Program-made: the position numbers and the translations under genes | Notes under the pieces: generated by a model | What the model saw: only the letters and a program-made list of their open reading frames with translations | What the model was told of the DNA's origin: nothing | Databases searched by the model: none | Assembly: GCA_025355835.1 (NCBI GenBank) | Contig: JANXYW010000021.1 | Span: forward strand, 1 to 9,624 | Reading direction: 5' to 3' | DNA from: Chloroflexota bacterium | Lineage (GTDB): Bacteria; Chloroflexota; Dehalococcoidia; DSTF01; JACRBR01 | DNA length: 9,624 nucleotides | Shown here: one piece after another, positions 1 to 5,067 of the stretch | Numbering within the stretch: the first letter of the stretch is position 1 | How the letters are laid out: every line of letters begins with the position of its first letter

Positions 1-2
1 CG

Positions 3-230
3 GGCTACGTGGATGCGCTTCGCACCAAGCCTGGCGTGACCATCCTTCCTCAAACGCCAGAACTGTTTAATGCGGGCCTCGATCTCTATCGCGCGCGGCC
101 GGACAAGAGCTACAGCATGACGGACTGCATGTCGATGGTCGCGTGCCGGGATCGCGGCATCAGCGACGTGCTGACATATGACCGCGATTTCGAGCAAGAG
201 GGCTTCATAGCGATGCTGCGGGGCGCGTGA
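3..230 (+). CDS. PIN-domain toxin (VapC-like), C-terminal part; 5' end outside window
   Basis: The reading frame is open from the left edge, so only about the last 75 residues are seen. They align by eye without gaps to the end of the complete PIN protein at 2582-2989, with about 41 of 72 residues identical, including the blocks TDCMSM, DVLT and QEGF. In PIN ribonucleases the Asp of TDCMSM and the Asp in LTYDRDF belong to the acidic Mg2+ site. The family usually acts as the RNA-cutting toxin of a type II toxin-antitoxin pair. An in-frame GTG at position 9 is not a credible start, because homology to the second copy continues upstream of it. Its antitoxin, if present, lies outside the window. 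The gene points toward the convergent Lcl-domain gene and ends 145 bp before that gene's stop. Confidence 0.85.
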   Translation, partial: GYVDALRTKPGVTILPQTPELFNAGLDLYRARPDKSYSMTDCMSMVACRDRGISDVLTYDRDFEQEGFIAMLRGA

Positions 231-375
231 GGGAGGCATGCTATGGCGACTGGAGTCGTGCCGGACGAGATTGACGCGGTTTCGACGGATGCCCACCGGC
301 CGCCGCGTTCTAGACGGCAGACGACATCCAAATCCGTACCCGTGCTAAGAACGCGACATCCGGCCGCCGCGAACA
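231..375. other. Convergent intergenic gap, no gene supported
   Basis: This 145-bp gap separates the stop of the PIN fragment from the stop of the opposing Lcl-domain gene. I see no strong hairpin with a T-run. A 74-codon frame starts at 243 behind a Shine-Dalgarno-like GGGAGG, but it runs through the end of the opposing gene and its product is low-complexity (Thr/Arg/Pro/Ala), so I do not call it. Confidence 0.4.
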
Positions 376-984
376 CTACGACGTCCTCTGCCCCTCATGC
401 CCCGCCCCACCGCGCACACACCACGCGTGGGAGAGGAGGAACTGATCCTTCTGAGAGATCAGGTTGAAGGTAGCAACATCGAATCGAATCACCAGTGCAT
501 TGAAGTTGGTCGCGATCTCGGCCGACGTAGACCAATAGTACTGCTCGCCTGCGAGGATGTTGAACACGCCCGCCGGAAGAATTCCGGTTCCGTCAAGGAG
601 AGATCGCATTTCTTCTATGCTCGGCAATCGCCACCCGTAGCGGCCCCCGATCTGGGCGTTTTGGCAGTGGCGCACCGCGCTGACCCAGTTCTCTAGAGCG
701 CTGCTCGGCGCCTGCTCCCAAACGAGGCCCGTCTCACGGTCGAGCACGGCCGCACCGCCCATTACGCAGAGAAAGCGCGACGAGTGGCAGCTGTCGGCGC
801 CGTCATTCGCGGCCAGAATCCGATGCCAGGATGGAGAGATGTCGTCGAGCGTCTTCATCGTGCTCGCAACCGGCCCCGGCGGGTCCAGCGGTCCTGCCTG
901 AATGGCGCGCGCCGCCACGAGCACCAGCATCAACCCCAGCGCGCCCACCAGCGCCCAGCCCGCCCTGTCGATTAGTCGTTTCAT
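376..984 (-). CDS. Secreted Lcl/DUF1566 C-terminal-domain protein
   Basis: This 202-residue protein begins with an uncleaved anchor or signal peptide: KRLIDR, then a hydrophobic stretch at about residues 10-30, then the motif GPLDPPG at 31-37. A DUF1566/Lcl-type domain follows at about 80-192, recognised by LDRETGLVWE, the conserved W..A..HC block, GGRYGWRLPSIEEMRSLLD, the YYWSTS element and the closing AWCVRGG. Lcl domains are extracellular and are linked to collagen or surface binding in some bacteria; the substrate here is unknown. Cysteines fall at about 66, 73, 107 and 189 and could form disulfides after export. ATG at 984 is preferred over the adjacent GTG at 987, because AGGAGG at 990-995 then sits 5 bases upstream. 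The anchor resembles that of the beta-helix protein encoded nearby. Domain call sure; role not known. Confidence 0.88.
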   Translation of the reverse strand: MKRLIDRAGWALVGALGLMLVLVAARAIQAGPLDPPGPVASTMKTLDDISPSWHRILAANDGADSCHSSRFLCVMGGAAVLDRETGLVWEQAPSSALENWVSAVRHCQNAQIGGRYGWRLPSIEEMRSLLDGTGILPAGVFNILAGEQYYWSTSAEIATNFNALVIRFDVATFNLISQKDQFLLSHAWCVRGGAGHEGQRTS

Positions 985-998
985 CACGCCCTCCTTCG

Positions 999-1024
999 GT
1001 ACCGTCGATTAGCGTTCACGGTAC
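999..1024. promoter_or_regulatory. Inverted repeat upstream of the Lcl-domain gene
   Basis: GTACCGT (999-1005) and ACGGTAC (1018-1024) form perfect 7-bp arms separated by 12 bases. The element lies just upstream of the AGGAGG and start codon of the minus-strand Lcl gene. It could be an operator or a leader hairpin. I recognise no specific regulator, and chance is not excluded. Confidence 0.3.
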
Positions 1025-1102
1025 GACGGCGCGCGGACGAAGTCCACGAAAATCGGCTCGCCCGCAGGCAATCCGTCAAGTCCGGGTTCGCCTCAGAGCG
1101 CG

Positions 1103-1216
1103 TCAACCCCCCGCTTCCAGCGCACGCTCCTCCAGCCACCGGCGAAACTCCGCCTACGGATCTTCTACGCCGAGGTTGTCGGCGGCGCGGTGGCGGCTGT
1201 GGATGCCGGCGGTGAT
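1103..1216 (-). repeat. Portal 3'-end repeat, copy A (degenerate)
   Basis: This 114-bp stretch matches the last 38 codons of the portal gene (3014-3127) with about nine mismatches by eye (~92%). On the minus strand it still reads ITAGIHSRHRAADNLGVEDP. A C-to-A change on the plus strand then turns the next codon (Glu in the portal) into TAG, so the copy is non-coding debris. Homology begins exactly at the portal stop codon (TGA, read as tca on +) and ends at about 1216. It lies between the Lcl gene and the beta-helix gene. Confidence 0.9.
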
Positions 1217-1231
1217 AGCGCCGGGAGCTTC

Positions 1232-1264
1232 TTGACACGCGGCCGCGAACATCACGCGTACAAT
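1232..1264 (+). promoter_or_regulatory. Weak promoter candidate for the beta-helix gene
   Basis: TTGACA (1232-1237) and TACAAT (1259-1264) are good matches to sigma-70 hexamers. However, the 21-bp spacer is longer than the preferred 16-18 bp, so the pairing is doubtful. The -10-like element alone lies 33 bp before the start codon at 1298 and 19 bp before its ribosome binding site. Confidence 0.3.
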
Positions 1265-1297
1265 GGCGTTCTCACATGTGATTAGGAGGATGCCACC

Positions 1298-1378
1298 ATG
1301 CACACCACCATCAACCGCGCAGGCTGGCTTGTCGCCGGCGTACTTGCGCTCTTCGTCGTCGCCGCGATGACCGAGCGT
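1298..1378 (+). pseudogene. Detached leader (signal anchor) of the beta-helix protein, frameshifted
   Basis: ATG at 1298 is preceded by AGGAGGA (1284-1290) at a 7-base spacing, the best ribosome binding site on the plus strand. It encodes MHTTINRAGW followed by a hydrophobic segment to about residue 24 and then MTE. The frame then drifts into an Arg/Pro/Ala-rich product typical of the wrong phase. The next frame over reads SVVRGGPLDPPG at about 1374-1409 and leads straight into the beta-helix ORF, but it is closed upstream by TGA at 1368-1370. Removing one base (or adding two) near 1370-1376 would join leader and body into one exported protein. The break could be a true mutation, a sequencing or assembly error, or, less likely, programmed slippage; no slippery run is present. 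Confidence 0.7.
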
Positions 1379-1439
1379 CGTCCGCGGCGGGCCGCTCGAC
1401 CCGCCCGGCGCGCCATCGGCCACCGGCACGCTGCCGCAG

Positions 1440-2150
1440 GTGGAGCCGCGCAGCCCAATCCCGCCCGTGGGGTGGAACGGCGCGTTCCCGATCGTCATCA
1501 GCCAGCCGGGGTCGTACTTCTTCACACGGTCGCTGCACGGTGTTGCGGACACCTCCGGCATACAGATCACGACCGAGAACGTGAGCATCGACCTCAACGG
1601 CTTCACGCTTGCCGGTGCGAGTCAGACGGGAACCGGCATCGTAGTCGTCGGTAAGCAGGGCGTCATACACATCAGCAACGGCGTGGTGCGGGACTGGTTC
1701 GACGGGATCGACGGGTGGTACAACGATAGTAATCAAGCCGTGTTCAGCCGCGTCGACCACGTGACAGCGGTGGCAAACGCCAACGTGAGCATACGGCTGG
1801 GGTACGAATCAGAGATTACGGATTGCAACGCGAGCCAAAACTACACCGGCGTAGTCACGCACTACAGCGTCGTCCGCGGCTGCCACGTGACGCAGAACAC
1901 GAACATAGGTATCTATGGCGTGGTCTTGTCCCTCATCGAGGACAACAAGGCCTATAACAACGGCACAGGCATCTATACCGGGTCCGGAACCGACACCGTG
2001 CGGTTCAACACGTCGACGAACAACCAAACCTATGATTTTTCCTTCGGGGGAACCTACAACCTCAGCGACTCCAACGTTGCGACCTGCCCGGGCCGGGTCA
2101 TTGGGGTCGCGCAGACGTACAACCCGATGTATCAGCGTAACATCTGCTAG
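1440..2150 (+). CDS. Right-handed parallel beta-helix protein (body of a frameshifted secreted protein)
   Basis: The in-frame GTG at 1440 is only the first formal start after a stop at 1368. Meaningful sequence begins earlier, with GGPLDPPG (about 1386-1409), so the intended gene is probably 1298-2150 with a frameshift. The body starts with VGWNGAFPIVISQPGSYFF and NVSIDLNGFTLAG, the typical opening of beta-helix/pectate-lyase-like repeats. Successive turns follow with the N/D-G-I and xVxxNxxxNN pattern, such as ISNGVV, VDHVTAV, ITDCNASQN, RGCHVTQNTN and IEDNKAYNNGTGI. Such folds occur in polysaccharide lyases, adhesins and phage tail spikes; I see no catalytic signature to choose among them. 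The leader suggests export rather than virion assembly. Fold sure; function unknown. Confidence 0.82.
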   Translation: MEPRSPIPPVGWNGAFPIVISQPGSYFFTRSLHGVADTSGIQITTENVSIDLNGFTLAGASQTGTGIVVVGKQGVIHISNGVVRDWFDGIDGWYNDSNQAVFSRVDHVTAVANANVSIRLGYESEITDCNASQNYTGVVTHYSVVRGCHVTQNTNIGIYGVVLSLIEDNKAYNNGTGIYTGSGTDTVRFNTSTNNQTYDFSFGGTYNLSDSNVATCPGRVIGVAQTYNPMYQRNIC

Positions 2151-2181
2151 CTGGGGCGAACGCAGATCCAGCGGTCGAGAG

Positions 2182-2226
2182 TGGCGCTGGCCAGGATTTG
2201 AACCTGCGCCCATCGGATTAGAAGTC
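2182..2226 (-). tRNA. 3' half of tRNA-Arg(UCU), att-like fragment
   Basis: On the minus strand this 45-bp stretch reads from the anticodon loop (CTTCTAA, anticodon TCT) through the 3' side of the anticodon stem (TCCGA). It continues with a T-arm, GCAGG-TTCAAAT-CCTGG (four of five pairs), and the 3' acceptor strand ending CAGCGCCA. This is the familiar second half of a bacterial tRNA-Arg(UCU). The 5' half is absent: upstream of GACTTCTAA the sequence (GACCGCGC) pairs with the anticodon stem for only two bases and contains no D-arm. The gene cannot make a tRNA. A break at the anticodon loop with the 3' half kept is what tyrosine-recombinase integration at a tRNA gene leaves behind, either as the distal att site or as a phage attP. 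Confidence 0.75.
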
Positions 2227-2260
2227 GCGCGGTCGCGATTTGTCGCAACGCGCAAGGACC

Positions 2261-2354
2261 TCAACCCCCGGCTTCCAGCGCGCGCTCTTCCAGCCACCGG
2301 CGGAACTCCGCCTCCGGATCTTCGACGCCGAGGTTGTCGGCGGCGCGGCGGCGA
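2261..2354 (-). repeat. Portal 3'-end repeat, copy B
   Basis: This 94-bp stretch matches the 3' end of the portal gene (3014-3107) with only about two mismatches by eye (~98%). It starts at the portal stop codon and stops abruptly inside the codons for HSRRRAAD. Its left edge lies 34 bp from the tRNA fragment. Its right edge is 8 bp before the -10 hexamer of the antitoxin gene. It is far better preserved than copy A. Confidence 0.92.
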
Positions 2355-2359
2355 GTCGA

Positions 2360-2368
2360 TGCTATACT
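2360..2368 (+). promoter_or_regulatory. Extended -10 promoter of the antitoxin-toxin pair
   Basis: TGCTATACT fits an extended -10 element (TGnTATAAT-like) with no convincing -35 at 17 bp. Transcription would start about 6-8 bases downstream, almost on the ATG at 2378. The antitoxin mRNA may therefore be leaderless, in keeping with the lack of a Shine-Dalgarno sequence there. Confidence 0.5.
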
Positions 2369-2377
2369 TCAATTGCT

Positions 2378-2581
2378 ATGGCGATTCGGAAGACCACACA
2401 TCCCGCACCTTCGGCTGCACCTCAACGCAAACGCCAGCCTAAGCGCACCCAAACTATTTGGGAGAAGATTGAGGCGCTCGGGAGGGAGATTCCCCGCGAG
2501 GAGCTCGACCGTTTCCCGACGGACGGCGCACGCAACTTTCACCACTATCTTCACGGCGCACCCAAGCAGGATCCGTCGTAG
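2378..2581 (+). CDS. Antitoxin-like small protein partnered with a PIN toxin
   Basis: This 67-residue protein starts with a basic, Pro/Gln-rich arm (residues 1-24, suited to nucleic-acid contact). A compact C-terminal region follows, with WEKIEALGREIPREELDRFP, FHHYLHG and APK. I recognise this W-x-x-I-x-x-LG...P...FDHYLYG pattern from small proteins encoded just upstream of PIN toxins, where it presumably neutralises the ribonuclease. The stop codon directly abuts the TTG start of the toxin, so the two are translationally coupled. ATG at 2378 is chosen because it follows the extended -10 and because upstream codons in this frame translate copy B of the portal repeat. No specific antitoxin family name can be assigned from sequence alone. 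Confidence 0.78.
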   Translation: MAIRKTTHPAPSAAPQRKRQPKRTQTIWEKIEALGREIPREELDRFPTDGARNFHHYLHGAPKQDPS

Positions 2582-2989
2582 TTGCAAGCCGTCTTCGCCG
2601 ACGCATTCCACTACATCGCCGTCTTAGTTCCGACCGATGATCTCCACAGATCCGCGATGAGCGCCGCTCGTTCTCTCTACGACGCGCGGGTCATCACTAC
2701 CGATTCCGTGCTCACTGAAGTCCTTGCGTACGTCTCAGAGCGAGGGCCGGTTGCGCGGACAAAGGCGGTCGCCATGATCGATGCGTTGCGAGACGATGCG
2801 GCTGTCACGATCGTGCGACAGACGGCGGATCTGTTCGACGCCGGCCTCAATCTCTACCGTCGCCGACCTGACAAGGGATATAGCCTCACGGATTGCATGT
2901 CGATGATCGTATGTCAGCAGTTCGACGTGACCGACGTGCTGACGCACGATCAACACTTCGCGCAAGAAGGCTTCACGCTCCTCCTCTAG
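2582..2989 (+). CDS. PIN-domain ribonuclease toxin (VapC-like)
   Basis: This 135-residue protein has the full PIN layout. An early Asp (VFADAFHYIAVL, residue ~7) follows the start, Glu sits in the second helix (SVLTEVLAYV, ~44), Asp in SLTDCMSMI (~101) and Asp in VLTHDQHF (~121). These acidic residues coordinate Mg2+ in PIN ribonucleases, which typically cleave tRNA or mRNA when freed from the antitoxin. The start is TTG immediately after the antitoxin stop, so translation probably depends on termination of the upstream gene and keeps toxin output low. The product is a paralogue of the toxin whose end is at 3-230. It converges on the portal gene, with 24 bp between the stops. Confidence 0.9.
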   Translation: MQAVFADAFHYIAVLVPTDDLHRSAMSAARSLYDARVITTDSVLTEVLAYVSERGPVARTKAVAMIDALRDDAAVTIVRQTADLFDAGLNLYRRRPDKGYSLTDCMSMIVCQQFDVTDVLTHDQHFAQEGFTLLL

Positions 2990-3013
2990 GGATCGATTGG
3001 TTCGTTCCCCACC

Positions 3014-3129
3014 TCAACCCCCGGCTTCCAGCGCGCGCTCTTCCAGCCACCGGCGGAATTCCGCCTCCGGATCTTCGACGCCGAGGTTGTCGGCGGCGCG
3101 TCGGCGGCTGTGGATGCCGGCGGTGATCA
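3014..3129 (-). repeat. Portal 3'-end repeat, copy C (authentic gene end)
   Basis: These bases encode the last residues of the portal protein, from ITAGIHSRRRAADNLG to LEERALEAGG and the TGA stop, and are the presumed source or acceptor of copies A and B. All three copies share the same left edge at the stop codon and the same orientation. They differ in their right edge: copy A runs to the ITAG codons and copy B ends about 20 bp sooner. Confidence 0.9.
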
Positions 3130-4417
3130 GCGCCTGCTCGTCGGCGACGAGGCGGCTGCGGTCGAGCGGGAGGACGCTGCCCCAGACGACGCGCGAGCGA
3201 TACGGCGCGTAGCTGACGCTCGGCTGTCCACCGACGGGCTGCGCGTACTGTTCGAGGATGCGCAGGATCATCTCATTGCGGCGGCGGTAGGCCGCGCCGC
3301 GGATTAGTCGCTTGCGGGCGACCTTCTTCAGCAGCGGATCCAGCTCCACGTTGAGCGCGATGCCGGAGAGGCCGGCGCGATTCTCGCCGAACGCCGTGCG
3401 CGGCGACTCGCCGAGATCGTGCAGGGCTCGGTAGATGAGATCGACGTAGTCGGCGTGGAGCTTGACGCCGCCGCCCTGCAGCAGGTCGAGCAGATAGGCG
3501 CGGGCACGCTCCGGCAGCTCCCAGACGGCGCCGGGCATGACGGCGATGTCGGCGGACTCCGTGACGTTTTCGAGCACGGCGATCGGATTGCCGCTCAGCT
3601 CCAGGATCATCGAGAGCTGCGTCAGCGCGCGGTTCAGCTCGCGCACGGGCTCCTTGATGACGGGCAGATCGCTTGCGCCCCAGAACTTCTTCGGCTCGCG
3701 GATGTTGGGGTAGATGACGAACGGGATGAAGCCGTACGGATTGTCGCGCTGGTCGATGCGCGCGCCGTCGGCCCACAGCTCGAACTGCTCCGCCGTCCAC
3801 ACTTCGACGATCTCGACGCTCGAAGAGTCGCCGCGGAGACCCGGCTGCTGCGTCGCGCTGAGACGGCGCGCGCTCTTCGACTGCACGCTCGAAGAATCGC
3901 CGCGGAGACCGTACATCGTGCGCGCCGATTCGGCATCGAGCGTGTATCGGCTGGCGACGCGCCAGATGCGCGATACGTCGTCGCCGGCCCACCAGGCGAA
4001 GAGTCCCTGCACGTCGGGCGCGGTGATGCGGACGCGGCGTTCGGCGGCGTCCCACGTCACCTTGTACGCGCCATCGCCCAGGATCGCGGCGTCGATTTCG
4101 GTGTCGAAGTCAAGCTGATCGAGCTGGTTCGCGTCGTAGACGTGTGCAAGCGCGATCTCCGTCGCGCGGGCGCGAGCAGCCGCCTCGGGCGTGTCGTCCG
4201 CGGCGTCGACGGCGAAGTTCAGGCCCGAGATGAGGTAGGACGTCGTCTTGTCGACGATCGCCTTCGCGTAGTTGAAGACGAGGCGCCGATGCTTCGCGCG
4301 CGTCGTCGATGCGGGCCACTGGTCGCCCGCATAGAACGCGAGATTTTCGGCGTACCGACGCAGGCGGTCGGCATCGAGCGAGCGCAGTTGTTGGGGAAGG
4401 GTCATCGTGTCGGTCAT
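3014..4417 (-). CDS. Phage portal protein, SPP1 gp6-like
   Basis: This 467-residue protein matches the SPP1-gp6 type portal fold. The N-terminus has LRRYAENLAFYAGDQWP and a conserved K-AIVDKTTSYLISG segment. DFDTEIDAAILGDGAYKV and the APDVQGLFAWW block follow, then a central SVEIVEVWTAEQFELW and NPYGFIPFVIYPN region. The stem/clip part includes VIKEPVRELNRALTQLS and GESPRTAFGENRAGLSGIAL. In tailed phages twelve copies form the ring through which terminase threads DNA into the capsid. ATG at 4417 has AGGAG (4425-4429) 7 bases upstream; the frame stays open further, but that stretch translates spacer repeats. Residues ~170-201 carry an in-frame duplication of GLRGDSSSV not expected in the family. 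The last ~38 codons are the sequence copied at 1103 and 2261. Confidence 0.9.
   Translation of the reverse strand: MTDTMTLPQQLRSLDADRLRRYAENLAFYAGDQWPASTTRAKHRRLVFNYAKAIVDKTTSYLISGLNFAVDAADDTPEAAARARATEIALAHVYDANQLDQLDFDTEIDAAILGDGAYKVTWDAAERRVRITAPDVQGLFAWWAGDDVSRIWRVASRYTLDAESARTMYGLRGDSSSVQSKSARRLSATQQPGLRGDSSSVEIVEVWTAEQFELWADGARIDQRDNPYGFIPFVIYPNIREPKKFWGASDLPVIKEPVRELNRALTQLSMILELSGNPIAVLENVTESADIAVMPGAVWELPERARAYLLDLLQGGGVKLHADYVDLIYRALHDLGESPRTAFGENRAGLSGIALNVELDPLLKKVARKRLIRGAAYRRRNEMILRILEQYAQPVGGQPSVSYAPYRSRVVWGSVLPLDRSRLVADEQALITAGIHSRRRAADNLGVEDPEAEFRRWLEERALEAGG
3816..3910 (-). repeat. In-frame 26-bp direct duplication inside the portal gene
   Basis: The 26-bp units at 3816-3841 and 3885-3910 differ at one base and are 69 bp (23 codons) apart, so the reading frame is kept. 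Both encode GLRGDSSSV, separated by QSKSARRLSATQQP. The segment is hydrophilic and Ser-rich, unlike the surrounding portal sequence, and looks like a short repeat element accommodated in a surface loop. Confidence 0.85.
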
Positions 4418-4436
4418 GGTGAGTCTCCTGGGTGTT

Positions 4437-4457
4437 GGAAACGGGAAACGGGAAACG
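4437..4457. repeat. Three tandem 7-bp GGAAACG units
   Basis: GGAAACG occurs three times head to tail in the 79-bp gap between the HTH gene stop and the portal start, followed by a partial unit. It sits 19 bases upstream of the portal start codon, just upstream of its ribosome binding site on the minus strand. No function is evident. Confidence 0.7.
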
Positions 4458-4472
4458 GGATCTGATCGCTGG

Positions 4473-4500
4473 GTGAGGGCGCACAGCCGTGCGCCACTAC
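4473..4500 (-). repeat. REP-like hairpin at the 3' end of the HTH gene
   Basis: The core GGCGCAC-AGCC-GTGCGCC forms a 7-bp stem with a 4-base loop. It shares the 19-mer GGGCGCACAGCCGTGCGCC with the element inside the terminase gene (5624-5652). On the minus strand the element starts CGTAGTGG, and that TAG is the stop codon of the HTH gene. Confidence 0.85.
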
Positions 4501-4895
4501 GTTGGTTGTGGATCGCGTTCGATCGCGCGCTGTTCACTAAGAATGCGGAAGATGCTGCGGCGGGTGAGGCCGTATGTTTGCGCGAGCGCATTGATCGGCG
4601 CGCGATGGCGGTTGCGGATGAGGGCGATCTCGCGGTCGCGCGCTTCCGTCAGCAGATGGCGCAAGCCACCGGGCGGCGCGTCGTAGCGGCAGCGGGCGAG
4701 CGGGCATTGGAGGCAGCTCGAGAAGAGATCGCAGCCGGTGTCCGGGTAGGCGGCGTTTTCGGGCAGCATGTCGCGCCGGACGAGCGGCAGGGTCGGCGTC
4801 GCCGCATCGCGCATCCGGACGAGCGGGTGCGGCTGCGCGATGCTGCGTGGGCGTTGTCGCGTGTACTGTTCTTCCTCTCGGCGTAGTGCGACCAT
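4497..4895 (-). CDS. Cys4-motif + helix-turn-helix DNA-binding protein in the packaging operon
   Basis: This 132-residue protein has two recognisable parts. A cysteine cluster C-x5-C-x2-C-x4-C lies at residues ~55-69 (TGCDLFSSCLQCPLARC) and looks like a zinc site. A C-terminal helix-turn-helix lies at ~101-121 (INALAQTYGLTRRSIFRILSE), in the style of homeodomain-like recombinase or sigma HTHs. It sits between terminase and portal genes and could regulate the operon or help DNA recognition during packaging; the sequence does not decide which. ATG at 4895 is chosen because AGGAGG (4902-4907) lies 6 bases upstream. A longer frame reaches 5048 but translates the tandem repeats there. The stop codon is supplied by a hairpin repeat. 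I know similar CPLPRC-containing small proteins only as uncharacterised. Confidence 0.75.
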   Translation of the reverse strand: MVALRREEEQYTRQRPRSIAQPHPLVRMRDAATPTLPLVRRDMLPENAAYPDTGCDLFSSCLQCPLARCRYDAPPGGLRHLLTEARDREIALIRNRHRAPINALAQTYGLTRRSIFRILSEQRAIERDPQPT

Positions 4896-4970
4896 CGCGT
4901 TCCTCCTCCGCCTCTCTCGTTCGGTCTTCCTGTTCTTGGACTCTGCGAGTTGTGCTGTTCGCGGCTTTCG

Positions 4971-4988
4971 GCGGAGCTTAAGCTCCGC
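4971..4988. promoter_or_regulatory. Perfect 18-bp palindrome upstream of the HTH gene
   Basis: GCGGAGCTTAAGCTCCGC is a perfect 18-bp palindrome in the 172-bp terminase/HTH intergenic region, 76 bases upstream of the HTH start. It is immediately followed, two bases on, by three 18-bp direct repeats. It may be an operator or another class of short dispersed palindrome. Confidence 0.6.
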
Positions 4989-4989
4989 G

Positions 4990-5052
4990 GGTACTTCCTC
5001 TCTCTCCGGTACTTCCTCTCTCTTCGGTACTTCCTCTTTCTCCGGCACTTCG
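4990..5052. repeat. 18-bp tandem repeat, 3.5 units
   Basis: Units at 4990-5007, 5008-5025 and 5026-5043 share the pattern GGTACTTCCTCT(C/T)TCT(C/T)C. A half unit, GGCACTTCG, ends at 5052. On the minus strand each unit contains GAGGAAGTACC. The array lies upstream of the HTH gene in a non-coding gap. Iteron-like repeats next to a DNA-binding protein gene could be its binding sites. Simple polypurine slippage is the plainer alternative. Confidence 0.85.
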
Positions 5053-5067
5053 ACGCTTCCCGCGCCG

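Noticed and set aside
243..467. Possible small gene behind GGGAGG downstream of the first PIN gene
   Set aside because: Low-complexity product that overlaps the end of the convincing Lcl-domain gene on the other strand.
376..987. Lcl/DUF1566 gene as the variable target of a diversity-generating retroelement
   Set aside because: I found no reverse transcriptase frame and no template repeat matching the 3' end of the gene with adenine-specific changes.
2989..3014. Bidirectional terminator between the PIN and portal genes
   Set aside because: The 24-bp gap has no stem-loop and no T-run on either strand.
3419..4465. Long plus-strand open frame (348 codons) opposite the portal gene
   Set aside because: Composition is Arg/Val/Asp-rich with no recognisable domain; it mirrors the codon phase of the well-supported portal gene in GC-rich DNA.
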